A DNA stretch of 64,000 bases from JBAMOY01 sp037071015. Its GTDB lineage: Bacteria; Bacillota_I; Bacilli_A; RF39; UBA660. The position numbers and the translations under genes are program-made. Positions within the stretch are counted from its first letter, which is position 1; each line of letters begins with the position of its first letter. The DNA is taken from assembly GCA_037071015.1 (NCBI GenBank), contig JBAMOY010000001.1:558001-622000 (forward strand), written 5' to 3'. This document shows positions 43,516-52,836 of this stretch, one piece after another. The notes below the pieces were generated by a model. That model ran no database searches. It had not been told where the DNA came from and saw nothing but the letters and a program-made list of their open reading frames with translations.

Positions 43516-44748
43516 TTAATAATTAATTTCTTCTTCAATTCGCATTAACTGATTATACTTACATATACGTTCGCTTCGTGACATTGAACCTGTTTTAATC
43601 TGCCCCAGATTCCATCCTACGGCCAAATCAGCAATCGAAGTATCCTCAGTTTCACCACTACGATGCGAAATTATTGTTCTATATCCGTTATCTTTAGCTA
43701 ATTTAATCGTCTCTAGCGTTTCCGTAATCGTTCCTATTTGATTAACCTTAAGCAAAATAGCATTACCAGCTTTTAAATCAATTCCCTGTTGTAGACACCT
43801 TTTGTTAGTGACAAATAAATCATCTCCAACTAGCTGAATTCTATCACCTAATTTATCGGTAATTAACTTGAATCCGTTCCAATCATTCTCATCCACTGGA
43901 TCTTCGATTGAAATAATAGGATAATTATTAACTAAATCTACATAATACGCAATTAGTTCATCAGTATTCAAAACACGATTCTCACCAACCAAATGGTACT
44001 TACCATCTTTAAAAAATTCACTGGCCGCTACATCAATAGCTAAATTAACATCTTTACCAGGTTCATAACCGGACATTTTAATAGCTTCGACAATTAGTTC
44101 AAAACCTTCTCTATTACTATTTAAATTAGGAGCAAAACCACCCTCATCACCAACACCAGTCGCGTAACCGCGCTCATTTAAAACTTTCTTTAAACTGTGA
44201 AATACTTCCGCTGCTATTCTAATTCTATCTTTCATGGAATCAGCATTAGGAACAATCATGAATTCTTGAAAATCTAATTTATTATCAGCATGGGCCCCTC
44301 CATTTAAAATGTTAACCATTGGTACCGGTAATTTAGTTCCATTACCAACATATTTATATAAAGGTAGTCCCTTATAATTAGCTGCAGCCCGCATAACAGC
44401 CATCGATACTCCTAAAATTGCGTTAGCTCCAAATCGTTCCTTATTAGGCGTCCCATCAGCATTAATCATTGCATAATCAATTTTTCCTTGCTCTAAAGCA
44501 TCCATGCCAACAACTAAATCCCGTAAATAAGTATTGACATTAGAAACAGCTTTCAAAACTCCTTTACCAGAATAACGATGAATATCACCATCACGTAATT
44601 CTAAAGCTTCGCGTTCTCCAGTCGATGCTCCACTAGGAACTATAGCACGACCTTTAATTCCACTCTCTAACGTAACTTCCACTTCAACCGTTGGATTTCC
44701 TCTTGAATCTAATACTTCTCGACCTACTACATCTTTTACCTTTGACAC
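43516..44748 (-). CDS. eno: Enolase
   Basis: A 410-residue enolase converting 2-phosphoglycerate to phosphoenolpyruvate. Markers are VLDSRGNPTVEVEV, PSGASTGEREALELRD, VPMVNILNGGAHADN, VGDEGGFAPN, LVGDDLFVTN and SHRSGETEDTSIADLAV, covering substrate loops, metal ligands and the catalytic Lys region. The start codon is GTG with GGAGATGATAAG upstream; it is slightly shorter than most bacterial enolases (about 430). The glycolytic genes are not clustered here. Confidence 0.97.
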   Translation of the reverse strand: MSKVKDVVGREVLDSRGNPTVEVEVTLESGIKGRAIVPSGASTGEREALELRDGDIHRYSGKGVLKAVSNVNTYLRDLVVGMDALEQGKIDYAMINADGTPNKERFGANAILGVSMAVMRAAANYKGLPLYKYVGNGTKLPVPMVNILNGGAHADNKLDFQEFMIVPNADSMKDRIRIAAEVFHSLKKVLNERGYATGVGDEGGFAPNLNSNREGFELIVEAIKMSGYEPGKDVNLAIDVAASEFFKDGKYHLVGENRVLNTDELIAYYVDLVNNYPIISIEDPVDENDWNGFKLITDKLGDRIQLVGDDLFVTNKRCLQQGIDLKAGNAILLKVNQIGTITETLETIKLAKDNGYRTIISHRSGETEDTSIADLAVGWNLGQIKTGSMSRSERICKYNQLMRIEEEINY

Positions 44749-44800
44749 CTTATCATCTCCTATTATTAATTATACACTATATCAAATAAAAATTTAAGAA

Positions 44801-44826
44801 AAAAACGAGATTTACTCGTTTTTTCT
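44801..44826 (-). terminator. Terminator of the ABC transporter gene
   Basis: AAAAACGAG (44801-44809) pairs with CTCGTTTTT (44815-44823), loop ATTTA, followed by T on the minus strand. Confidence 0.8.
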
Positions 44827-47138
44827 TATTCTGCACGTAATGATTCAACTGGATCTTTTTTACTAGCTACTTTAGCCGGTATATAACCACCGATGACAGT
44901 TAAAATAATACTTATAATAACCAATATAATAGCATGAACCGGATTCATTTTAGCGACATTAGGTAATTCCGATAAATTTTCAATTATCGCATTAGCTGGG
45001 AAAATAAGTAATCTCGCTATTACAATTCCTAAACCGCCAGAACATAAACCAATAATAAAAGTTTCAGCATTAAATACTCTAGCAATATCCTTTTTACGAG
45101 CACCAAGTGAACGTAATATACCAATTTCTTTAGTACGTTCTAACACCGAAATATAAGTAATAATACCAATCATAATAGATGATACCACCAAAGATATAGA
45201 GCTAAACGCAATCAACACAATTGTAATTGCATTCATAATATTTCCTGATAAAGCTGATACCATCTTCGCCATGTCAGTATATAAAATCTGGTCTTCAACA
45301 GCCAAATCATGATTATATTGATCCAAATATTCTAAAATTTCGTCTTTAGTATCAAAATTTCTCGGATAAATACTAACCATCACAGGAACACTATCAGCCC
45401 CTAAATATGACAAAATAGTCTCCTTATTAACATCATCCTCACTTTCCACATTTTCAGAAAATTTTTGACCAGTTAGCACATTATAATCCTGTTCATTTTG
45501 AAATTTTACAATAGCTGAATCTTTATTATGTTCAACAATATAATCAACTAATTCCTCTGTATAAGCAATACCCGTTCCATTAGTAATCATCTTTTTATCT
45601 TCTTTACCACGGATAATTCCCACAATTTTTAACGTTAAATTATTATCATTATTATAAAGACCTTCTAAATCAGAATTCATCGTATAATACATACCTAAAG
45701 ATTTATATAAATCATCATTTAAAACTACCTTAAGTTCTATATTTAATAAATCATCAAAAGTATAACTTTCACTTTCACTATTTAAACCAAGATTTTTAAG
45801 TAAAGTACTATCAACACGATTTTTACTATCGACAATTAAAACCATTTCATCCTTCTCAGTTGGTAACTTTCCTTTAATCAAATCATAATTTTCTTCAATA
45901 AAACCATTCTGCGATTCATCTAACTTTTTAGGAATAGTCGTTACATTTAATGCTGAAGTATTAAAAATATCATAACCATCTTTTTTCTTAACAATAGCAT
46001 TGACCGTAGTAGCCCTAGTATAAGAAATTCCCAAAACATTATCTTTATCAATCTTTTCAATGTAATCAATATATTTGGTCGTTAATTTATTTGTATGTAA
46101 AAGTGTATCTTCCATAGTTGCTAGTGGATAGATAACCTCTTGCTCAGGAAAATCAGGTAGTACATCTTCGTTTTTATTTATATTATTTAGCATCTCTTCA
46201 TCCATTTGCATAGCTTGTTCACTGATAATAATTGGCATCGAAGATAAAGTATCCTTTTCAAATTTATCAATTTCAATATCAAAGCCATTAGAAAGAGCTA
46301 AAATCAAAGCAATTCCAATAATACCAATACTACTAGCAAATGCCGTTAATAAAGTTCTACCTTTTTTGGTTTTAATATTATTAAAAGATAAATTCAATGC
46401 CGTTCTAAAATTCATCGATGTTTTCTTTATTTCAAATTTATCATCCGTTATATTCTCATCAGTTACAGGATTAGAATCCTGTTTTAATTCCCCATCTTTT
46501 AATTCGATTACCCTATTAGCATATTCGTTAGCTAAATCAGGATTGTGAGTTACCATGATAACTAGTTTATCGTTAGCAATTTCTTTAATTAAATCCATAA
46601 TTTGAACACTAGTTTGTGAGTCAAGCGCTCCCGTAGGTTCATCAGCTAAAATAATATCCGGATCATTAACCAAAGCACGAGCAATAGCAACACGTTGCAT
46701 TTGACCACCTGACAACTGATTAGGTTTCTTATAAGCATGTTCTTTTAATCCGACTCTCTTTAAAACATCCAAAGCTTTCTTTTTTCTTTTTTTACTGCTT
46801 ATTCCACTTAAAGTCATACCCATCTCAATATTTTCCAAAATAGTGATATGATTAATAAGATTGTAATTTTGAAAAATAAACCCGATACAATTATTACGAT
46901 ACGCATCCCATTCTGTATCTTTAAACTTTTTTGTCGATTTACCATTGATAATTAAATCACCACTATCATATCGATCTAACCCACCAATAATATTTAATAA
47001 AGTAGTTTTTCCACTACCGCTAGGTCCCAAAATAGCTACAAATTCATTTTTACGAAATTTCAAACTTATTCCCTTTAAGGCCTGTTGTTTAAAATCTCCT
47101 GTTTTATAGCTCTTTTTGATTTTTTTTAATTCTAACAT
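44826..47138 (-). CDS. MacB-type ABC transporter, fused ATPase and FtsX permease
   Basis: A 770-residue fusion. The ATPase (about 1-225) has Walker A LGPSGSGKTTLLNIIGGLD, the signature LSGGQMQRVAIARALV and DEPTGALDS. A membrane helix near 255-280 starts the permease, which has a large extracytoplasmic insert (about 285-620) and three C-terminal helices with SSIMIGIITYISVLERTKEIG, the FtsX hallmark. This is the MacB/YvrON architecture that drives conformational coupling across the membrane rather than transport through a pore. Substrate unknown; envelope lipid or peptide export is likely. Confidence 0.88.
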   Translation of the reverse strand: MLELKKIKKSYKTGDFKQQALKGISLKFRKNEFVAILGPSGSGKTTLLNIIGGLDRYDSGDLIINGKSTKKFKDTEWDAYRNNCIGFIFQNYNLINHITILENIEMGMTLSGISSKKRKKKALDVLKRVGLKEHAYKKPNQLSGGQMQRVAIARALVNDPDIILADEPTGALDSQTSVQIMDLIKEIANDKLVIMVTHNPDLANEYANRVIELKDGELKQDSNPVTDENITDDKFEIKKTSMNFRTALNLSFNNIKTKKGRTLLTAFASSIGIIGIALILALSNGFDIEIDKFEKDTLSSMPIIISEQAMQMDEEMLNNINKNEDVLPDFPEQEVIYPLATMEDTLLHTNKLTTKYIDYIEKIDKDNVLGISYTRATTVNAIVKKKDGYDIFNTSALNVTTIPKKLDESQNGFIEENYDLIKGKLPTEKDEMVLIVDSKNRVDSTLLKNLGLNSESESYTFDDLLNIELKVVLNDDLYKSLGMYYTMNSDLEGLYNNDNNLTLKIVGIIRGKEDKKMITNGTGIAYTEELVDYIVEHNKDSAIVKFQNEQDYNVLTGQKFSENVESEDDVNKETILSYLGADSVPVMVSIYPRNFDTKDEILEYLDQYNHDLAVEDQILYTDMAKMVSALSGNIMNAITIVLIAFSSISLVVSSIMIGIITYISVLERTKEIGILRSLGARKKDIARVFNAETFIIGLCSGGLGIVIARLLIFPANAIIENLSELPNVAKMNPVHAIILVIISIILTVIGGYIPAKVASKKDPVESLRAE

Positions 47139-47280
47139 ATCATCGCTCCCATTTAATAATTAATATTATATATAAGTATATCACAAAATTAAAAAAATTT
47201 ATGTAACAACAATATTATCACATAAATTAACATAATTACACTAATACTATACTATTGAATTAAAGGATATTCCTTTTTTT

Positions 47281-48012
47281 CTACTTAACTAAACATTTCT
47301 TATAAACATTTATATCTTCCAAAGTATCACATGTCAAATCTTGATTGTGATATATCCTTTGAATTTCCAACAAGATACTAACAATAAAATATTTATCTTT
47401 CAAAGAAAATTTCTTACTATCCAGCAAATATAGCATTAAGCTTTCATTTAACCGTTTAAAAGTCTTATAAAATGTATAATTGATAAGATAAGTATTCTTT
47501 TTATTAATATCAAAAACAGCTAAAGGTTCATAACGGTAAAAATCCATATCAATAATTTTTATAATTGAACCATTAAGCAAAATATTATTTGAATTAACGT
47601 CATTAACAACTATCTTGCTATGACTTAAATCTTTTATAGCACCGACTAACATATTGTTCGCTTCACATAAATCCTTAATCAAAAAATCTCTAGCCATATA
47701 ACTAAAACTATCTAATAAAACACTTGTTTCTGCTAACTTTAATTTGTTTCCTGGAATATAATTTATTAAATAACCTTGAAAAGTATTATTAATATATACT
47801 AATGCAGTAGCTCCACAAAAAACATCATTATCAATTTTAGCCAAACGCTCAATCTTTTTTTCTTCCCTCAAAGTTAATGATATAGGATTAGTAATTTGCT
47901 TAAAAATAGTTTTACTATCATATCTATAACAAACACTATTTAATCCTTGTTCCCTTTTTGGTAATGGGGTCATTTTTTTTATATCTATTTCAGATAAATC
48001 TATTTTATCCAT
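47281..48012 (-). CDS. Small protein-kinase-like protein (second copy)
   Basis: A 243-residue kinase-fold protein related to the one at 2089. The ATP-site lysine is in TIFKQI (K38), the catalytic loop reads VNDVNSNNILL (D138, N143) and the metal-binding motif is DMD (155-157). The His before the catalytic Asp is missing and replaced by Asn, so activity is less certain. Start 48012 has GTAGGTGTAAAG; the ORF start further upstream overlaps mscL and has no site. It follows mscL by 28 bases and could be co-transcribed. Confidence 0.65.
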   Translation of the reverse strand: MDKIDLSEIDIKKMTPLPKREQGLNSVCYRYDSKTIFKQITNPISLTLREEKKIERLAKIDNDVFCGATALVYINNTFQGYLINYIPGNKLKLAETSVLLDSFSYMARDFLIKDLCEANNMLVGAIKDLSHSKIVVNDVNSNNILLNGSIIKIIDMDFYRYEPLAVFDINKKNTYLINYTFYKTFKRLNESLMLYLLDSKKFSLKDKYFIVSILLEIQRIYHNQDLTCDTLEDINVYKKCLVK

Positions 48013-48037
48013 CTTTACACCTACTACTAACAATAAC

Positions 48038-48069
48038 AAATTAGAGTTTATTCTCATAAACTCTAATTT
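48038..48069. terminator. Hairpin over the mscL stop codon
   Basis: Perfect 14-base arms AAATTAGAGTTTAT / ATAAACTCTAATTT with loop TCTC. The strong T run is on the plus strand side; in the transcribed minus direction only a weak U-rich stretch follows. A partial terminator or an mRNA processing/stability element between mscL and the kinase-like gene. Confidence 0.5.
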
Positions 48070-48466
48070 GATTTTTTTTATTACTCTTTTTGGTTTCTTT
48101 TAATAAATCTCTAATTTCTTCCAATAATAACACTTCATCACTTTTTTTAACTACCGGTTTTTCTTCAGCTTTTTTATGTTTACTACTTAAACGATTAATA
48201 ATTTTAACAAACATAAACACACAGAAAGCAATAATCAAAAAATCAATAATATTTTGAATAAACGACCCATACATGATTTTAGAATTGCCAACCTGAATTG
48301 ATAAGTTAGTAAAATCAACTCCTCCTAAAACAATTCCTATTAATGGCATCAACACATCATTAACTAATGAAGTAACTATCTTACCAAAAGCACCACCAAC
48401 AATAACACCTACTGCTAAATCAACAACATTACCACGCGAAATAAAAGCCTTAAATTCCTTAATCAT
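48041..48466 (-). CDS. mscL: Large-conductance mechanosensitive channel
   Basis: A 141-residue MscL: FKAFISRGNVVDLAVGVIVGGAFGKIVTSL is the amphipathic N terminus and first helix, and the second helix is FLIIAFCVFMFVKIINRL. The C-terminal helix (EVLLLEEIRDLLKE) bundles the pentamer. It relieves hypo-osmotic shock. The start overlaps the end of the preceding gene by eight bases. Confidence 0.96.
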   Translation of the reverse strand: MIKEFKAFISRGNVVDLAVGVIVGGAFGKIVTSLVNDVLMPLIGIVLGGVDFTNLSIQVGNSKIMYGSFIQNIIDFLIIAFCVFMFVKIINRLSSKHKKAEEKPVVKKSDEVLLLEEIRDLLKETKKSNKKNQIRVYENKL

Positions 48467-49049
48467 TATTCAAACTTTCCATTTCACGACTAACAGAATA
48501 GTGATAATTATCTTCATTATCCCAATATGTAACTAATAAACCATGAGATAAATAACCAGTTCCTGTTTCTGCGTTAATATTATCTTTTCCTAATTCCTGT
48601 GCTTTTTCAATTATTTTATTAACTTCATCATCACTAAGTGTATTGTCATTAGCTTTAATCAAATGAAATAAATAGTCCATTGCCATTTTTTCATTTTCAC
48701 TACCTTTGTCATAGAAAATACCCATTTCTAAAACAATATCATTTTTAAGCTCACCACTATATTTAACTGGTACTACATGTAAAAAGACATCATCATATAG
48801 TCCATACCAATAAAATTCATTCTCTTTTGTCAAATAATCTTCACTAGCTGGATATTCCATACCGTTATCCATAACCTCGGTATTGAATTTAGCAACTAAA
48901 ACCTCAACAGTCTCTTCTTTAACATATTCAGTATTATTATTAGCACCATTATCTTTAGTTTTTAAAAAATTAATAATTACTAATAATAATCCCGTAACTC
49001 CTACAACAATAATAGTTCCTATGATAATCTGTTTTAACTTATCTTTCAT
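48459..49049 (-). CDS. Hypothetical single-pass exported protein, 196 residues
   Basis: Not recognised. One N-terminal membrane helix (about 8-30, IIIGTIIVVGVTGLLLVIIN) followed by a basic-poor soluble part (about 45-190) with a mixed alpha/beta look (YWGLYDDVFLHVVPVKY is partly quoted as YDDVFLHVV). No lipobox cysteine. Ribosome site AAGGAGAAG. Overlaps mscL start and is transcribed before it. Confidence 0.6.
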   Translation of the reverse strand: MKDKLKQIIIGTIIVVGVTGLLLVIINFLKTKDNGANNNTEYVKEETVEVLVAKFNTEVMDNGMEYPASEDYLTKENEFYWYGLYDDVFLHVVPVKYSGELKNDIVLEMGIFYDKGSENEKMAMDYLFHLIKANDNTLSDDEVNKIIEKAQELGKDNINAETGTGYLSHGLLVTYWDNEDNYHYSVSREMESLNND

Positions 49050-49181
49050 ACTCTTCTCCTTACATAATTATATTTACAAAGATATTATATCATAATAATA
49101 AAAACATGTACATAAGTAGTTATTTGTTATCGATGTATTTTAACCACTGGTTAAAAATAAATAATAATTTTTTACGATTAT

Positions 49182-49889
49182 CTATTTACACTTATTTATA
49201 AATTCATCAAAAATTTTATTAGCATATATATCATAATCAATCATTGATTCCGGATGCCACTGTAATCCTAACAAAAATTTCTTATTTTTATCTTCAATTG
49301 CTTCTATTAAACCATCTTCTGAATAAGCACACACAGTTAAATTGTTTGTTTTTGAAATATGATAATTATGTTTACTATTAACATTCATCCTTTCAACACC
49401 AACCATACTTTTTAAATATGAATTGTCCAAAACTATAACATTGTGAACGTACTTTTTCTCTCGCTGATGATGATCAATAACAGTTTCATTTCTTATAGTC
49501 TTATCAGATGCTTTAGAATTATCCATACACCCCATCATTTGCATCCCAGCACATATACCCAAAACAGGAATATCCTTTTCATATGCATAATTATATATAA
49601 ACTCATCAAATTCATACCACATATAGCCACCAGGTATAATTATTCCATCACATTTATCTACTATTCTTATCAAATCTTGCTGTTCCTCTTCTGTCAGTCT
49701 TGGCGCCTCTTTAGGTTTTGTCGTAAAAAATTCAAAAGTTTGCGTAGGAAGTATTAATATTGGAATACCTCCCTTTTTTATAATTGCTCTTCTTACACTT
49801 TCCCAAGAGCAAATTACTTTATCATCATCACTGGCACTATCTGCTCTTCCTATAATTCCTATAATAGGTTTATTAAAGATATCTAACAT
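49182..49889 (-). CDS. Class I glutamine amidotransferase-like hydrolase (peptidase C26), second copy
   Basis: A 235-residue relative of the enzyme at 6635. The nucleophile elbow is VLGICAGMQMMG, GGYMWYEFDEF follows the oxyanion region, and LQWHPESMI carries the His-Glu pair. Three gamma-glutamyl hydrolase landmarks are complete. Its start lies inside the end of the serine hydrolase gene (17-base overlap), so they form one transcript. A role on gamma-glutamyl bonds of cell-wall peptides is an inference from this pairing. Confidence 0.85.
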   Translation of the reverse strand: MLDIFNKPIIGIIGRADSASDDDKVICSWESVRRAIIKKGGIPILILPTQTFEFFTTKPKEAPRLTEEEQQDLIRIVDKCDGIIIPGGYMWYEFDEFIYNYAYEKDIPVLGICAGMQMMGCMDNSKASDKTIRNETVIDHHQREKKYVHNVIVLDNSYLKSMVGVERMNVNSKHNYHISKTNNLTVCAYSEDGLIEAIEDKNKKFLLGLQWHPESMIDYDIYANKIFDEFINKCK

Positions 49890-51345
49890 TTTTTTCCTTA
49901 TAATTCTCTTTTTCTAATGAATAAAGATCTTCCAACATCTTATATTGAATAGCAAGTTTTAATGCTGGATGAACAACAGCTGGGTCTCTATCCCATGCAA
50001 ACTTATATGAGGTTGTTTTTAATTTACCATTTGGAAGTATAATTGTTCCTTTACCTAATTCATCATAACCTACATTATCTCTCTGTTTTGGATCTATACG
50101 TGAAACCCTATTATGTGTTCTATTTGAACCTAAAAATAAATATATTTGGTTTATCGGATCAACAGTCAATTGTGTTCCTGTGTAACCACCATTCGCAAAG
50201 GCTTTACCACTCATAGCATGAAATAATTCTGAATTTGCTAATATAGGATTTTTAGAATAGCATAAAAAGCCTAAATATTGAATATGTGACTCCTTACCAT
50301 CCTTAATATATTTTTCTCCAGTTCTATTTTTAGCTATCATTTCAATATATTTATCATCTATTATTTGGCCACCCATAATTCCTTTGGCCAAATTTGTCAT
50401 ATCACCAACAGTTGAAAATAAGCCTGCATGGCCAGACAAAATTCCTTGTTGTTGCCCCAATACTTGCGCCTTTGGATCATGAACAATCCCAATATTATTA
50501 GGAATATCTACAATTTTACCATCATTATAATATACTGTTTCTATATTTGTACTAGCCACTCTTCCTAATTTTTCCTTTGGTACCAATACATGAGTATCCC
50601 TCATTTTCAATTTAGATAAAATATTTTGATCTATAAATTTATAAAAGTTGATGCCACTAGCACTTTCAATAACATATTTAAGCACAATAGCTCCCATATC
50701 TGTATATGGATTTGTACCATATTTAAAATTTTCATTTATATGCATTGTAAATAATGTTTCCTCAGCTTTATCTATAGTAGAATTACCCTCAACTCTTCCA
50801 TCAGTACTTAATGGTACTCTAAAGCTTAAAAGATCAAATATGGTAACACTCTTTAAATTCTTAAACCGTGGTTCATATTTAACTATTTCATCATTTATAT
50901 TTATTATTCCAGCTTGTACTAATTTCATAATACTTAAATTGGTAAAAATTTTTGTAACTGAAGCTAAATCAAAGATAGTATCTTCCGTCATCTTTTCAAC
51001 ATTAGGTACTAAATTACCTTTATTATCAACCACTATTTCCGATTTATTACCAATAACAATTGTCTCTTTATAATTATTTGTTCCATAACTAAATACCATT
51101 CCTGGTGTCATCTCTTTTTTATTTACCAAATCCCTAACGCTTTCTTCTATATTGGAATTCTGATATAATTTATCTCTTAATTCAGATATAGAATAATCTT
51201 TATAAGTTATCACTAAATCTATAACCGGTTTCAATAATTTATAATAATCCGCTTTCGTATACAATCCTTGTTGTTCTGGACTAGCACCGTTGTTTTGATT
51301 TTCATATAAAAGATTTACATAATCATTCAAATATTGTTCTAACAT
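49873..51345 (-). CDS. Beta-lactamase-like serine hydrolase
   Basis: A 490-residue class C beta-lactamase-fold enzyme. The catalytic SxxK is in FDLASVTKIFTNLSIMKL; the second motif is probably Tyr in TNPYTDMGAIVLKY; the third-motif region is near HAGLFSTVGDMTNLAKG. No signal peptide or membrane anchor is seen, so it acts in the cytoplasm, or leaves by another way. Families with this fold include D-Ala-D-Ala peptidases, esterases and beta-lactamases; resistance to antibiotics is not implied. It is coupled to the C26 hydrolase. Confidence 0.8.
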   Translation of the reverse strand: MLEQYLNDYVNLLYENQNNGASPEQQGLYTKADYYKLLKPVIDLVITYKDYSISELRDKLYQNSNIEESVRDLVNKKEMTPGMVFSYGTNNYKETIVIGNKSEIVVDNKGNLVPNVEKMTEDTIFDLASVTKIFTNLSIMKLVQAGIININDEIVKYEPRFKNLKSVTIFDLLSFRVPLSTDGRVEGNSTIDKAEETLFTMHINENFKYGTNPYTDMGAIVLKYVIESASGINFYKFIDQNILSKLKMRDTHVLVPKEKLGRVASTNIETVYYNDGKIVDIPNNIGIVHDPKAQVLGQQQGILSGHAGLFSTVGDMTNLAKGIMGGQIIDDKYIEMIAKNRTGEKYIKDGKESHIQYLGFLCYSKNPILANSELFHAMSGKAFANGGYTGTQLTVDPINQIYLFLGSNRTHNRVSRIDPKQRDNVGYDELGKGTIILPNGKLKTTSYKFAWDRDPAVVHPALKLAIQYKMLEDLYSLEKENYKEKNVRYL

Positions 51346-51431
51346 ATAAGGTCACCTCTTAATTTCATATTATTATAAATGTTTTTTTTATTTTGTCAAA
51401 CGATTATAAAATTAGATTTTGTTATATAATT

Positions 51432-52013
51432 TTATAAATTATCTTTAATTTCAGGAAATAAATCATATAAATTATAGCCAAGTAATGAATCGAAATATTC
51501 TTTCAATTTATAAGTCTCCCTAATATGATATTGTGTATTTTCGTAAACACCTCTGCGGTTCATAATATCAATCAAACGTTTTTCAATCGTCATAACTTTA
51601 TTGGTACACATTAAATCACATAAATTTATTATTTTTTCATACATCGTATATTCATGATGCTTAATAAATTCTGTTCTAAATGGTATATCATCAGGAATTC
51701 CTCCAGCTGTACACATAATATCATTATTTAAATATGAATGAGTTAAACAAATATTACAATATTCATCATCATAACCCAAATCTTTTAAATAGTTATATCC
51801 GTTTAATACATGATTATGAAAATCACCTGTTCTTTTACCAATATCATGAATATATCCTAAAGTTTTCGCTTTATCAACATCCAAGTTTAATTTTCCAGCA
51901 ATTATTCCAGCCGTATTACCCACACAAATTGAATGTTTAATCCAACCTAAATGCGTTGTTGTTTTTTCAGCAACTTTTAATAAATCTAATGCATCATCAA
52001 CTGTCAATTTCAT
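51432..52013 (-). CDS. HD-domain phosphohydrolase
   Basis: A 193-residue HD-superfamily protein. The metal-binding residues are in WIKHSICVGNTAG, YIHDIGKRTGDFHNH and CLTHSYLNN, with a further Asp in NLCDLMCTNKV. The HD fold hydrolyses phosphomonoesters or phosphodiesters of nucleotides; the substrate is unknown. Last gene of a three-gene operon with the PHP enzyme and the HAD-nucleosidase fusion (gaps of 10 and 12 bases). Confidence 0.85.
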   Translation of the reverse strand: MKLTVDDALDLLKVAEKTTTHLGWIKHSICVGNTAGIIAGKLNLDVDKAKTLGYIHDIGKRTGDFHNHVLNGYNYLKDLGYDDEYCNICLTHSYLNNDIMCTAGGIPDDIPFRTEFIKHHEYTMYEKIINLCDLMCTNKVMTIEKRLIDIMNRRGVYENTQYHIRETYKLKEYFDSLLGYNLYDLFPEIKDNL

Positions 52014-52025
52014 ATAATCACCCCA

Positions 52026-52826
52026 CTAATCTATGTTTATAAAATCTAACTTATCAATAATATCCTCGCCGATTACTTTTCTAGCTAAGCAAATTGAACT
52101 TTCGTAACGTTCAATTGATTCTAAATAATGTACATCAAGACCGTACAATACCTTAACATGATAATTAGAAGCAATTTCCCAAAAATTTCGATTAGGATAA
52201 GATATATTATTTTTCAAACCAATCGAATATAATAATGGTTCTGTTAAATTAATTTCTAATGGTATATTATATTTTTCGGCGGCTTTGCAAATAATATGCG
52301 CCACTTGGCTTTCTACCATTCCAAAATCTTTACGACTGATCATATAAAGATCCGGATGAACGATGATATCTGGAATTCCCTTTTGCATAGCTGTAACAAT
52401 ATATTCAGCATATCTAAATAAATCACTATCTGTAATTTCATCATGTCTAAATATTTTTAATGTTCTACCATCATCATCATATATAAAATGTTGTCCCAAT
52501 ACTATCTTGTCAGTTTCTGCCTTTAACTCTAATAAATTATCTTCCTGTCCAGGCAGATACTCAACCTCATAACCAGATTCTATCCTAATTTTATCCTTAT
52601 ACTTTTCTTTCAAATCATTTATACTAGCTAAATAGTCATCTTTCATACTATAGTCCATCCGCATATTTTTTCTTCTATCGATCATTTCTTTTTCCGGGCA
52701 ATGATCAGTGAATGCTACTACTTCAAATCCATTAGCAATAAAAGTTTTTACAATAGCCTCATCAGTAATATTTTCCTCGGCATGGCCACATCGATAAGTA
52801 TGAGTATGGAAATTATACTTCTTCAT
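52026..52826 (-). CDS. PHP-domain phosphatase (histidinol-phosphatase-like)
   Basis: A 266-residue PHP enzyme. All metal ligands are visible: FHTHTYRCGHAEE, FTDHCPEK, ESGYEVEY, GQHF, IVHPDLY and GLDVHYLES. Closest in style to HisK-type histidinol phosphatases, but no histidine biosynthesis genes are nearby. The operon context with a nucleotidase and a nucleosidase suggests another phosphomonoester, possibly sugar phosphate or nucleotide. Confidence 0.87.
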   Translation of the reverse strand: MKKYNFHTHTYRCGHAEENITDEAIVKTFIANGFEVVAFTDHCPEKEMIDRRKNMRMDYSMKDDYLASINDLKEKYKDKIRIESGYEVEYLPGQEDNLLELKAETDKIVLGQHFIYDDDGRTLKIFRHDEITDSDLFRYAEYIVTAMQKGIPDIIVHPDLYMISRKDFGMVESQVAHIICKAAEKYNIPLEINLTEPLLYSIGLKNNISYPNRNFWEIASNYHVKVLYGLDVHYLESIERYESSICLARKVIGEDIIDKLDFINID

Positions 52827-52836
52827 GATATCACCC

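Noticed and set aside
47262..47280. AAAGGATATTCCTTT as terminator of the second kinase-like gene
   Set aside because: The T run is on the wrong side for the minus-strand gene and the stem has only six pairs.
49873..51345. Antibiotic-resistance beta-lactamase
   Set aside because: The fold and SxxK are shared with many peptidases and esterases, no signal peptide is present, and the context is a C26 hydrolase; resistance cannot be claimed.
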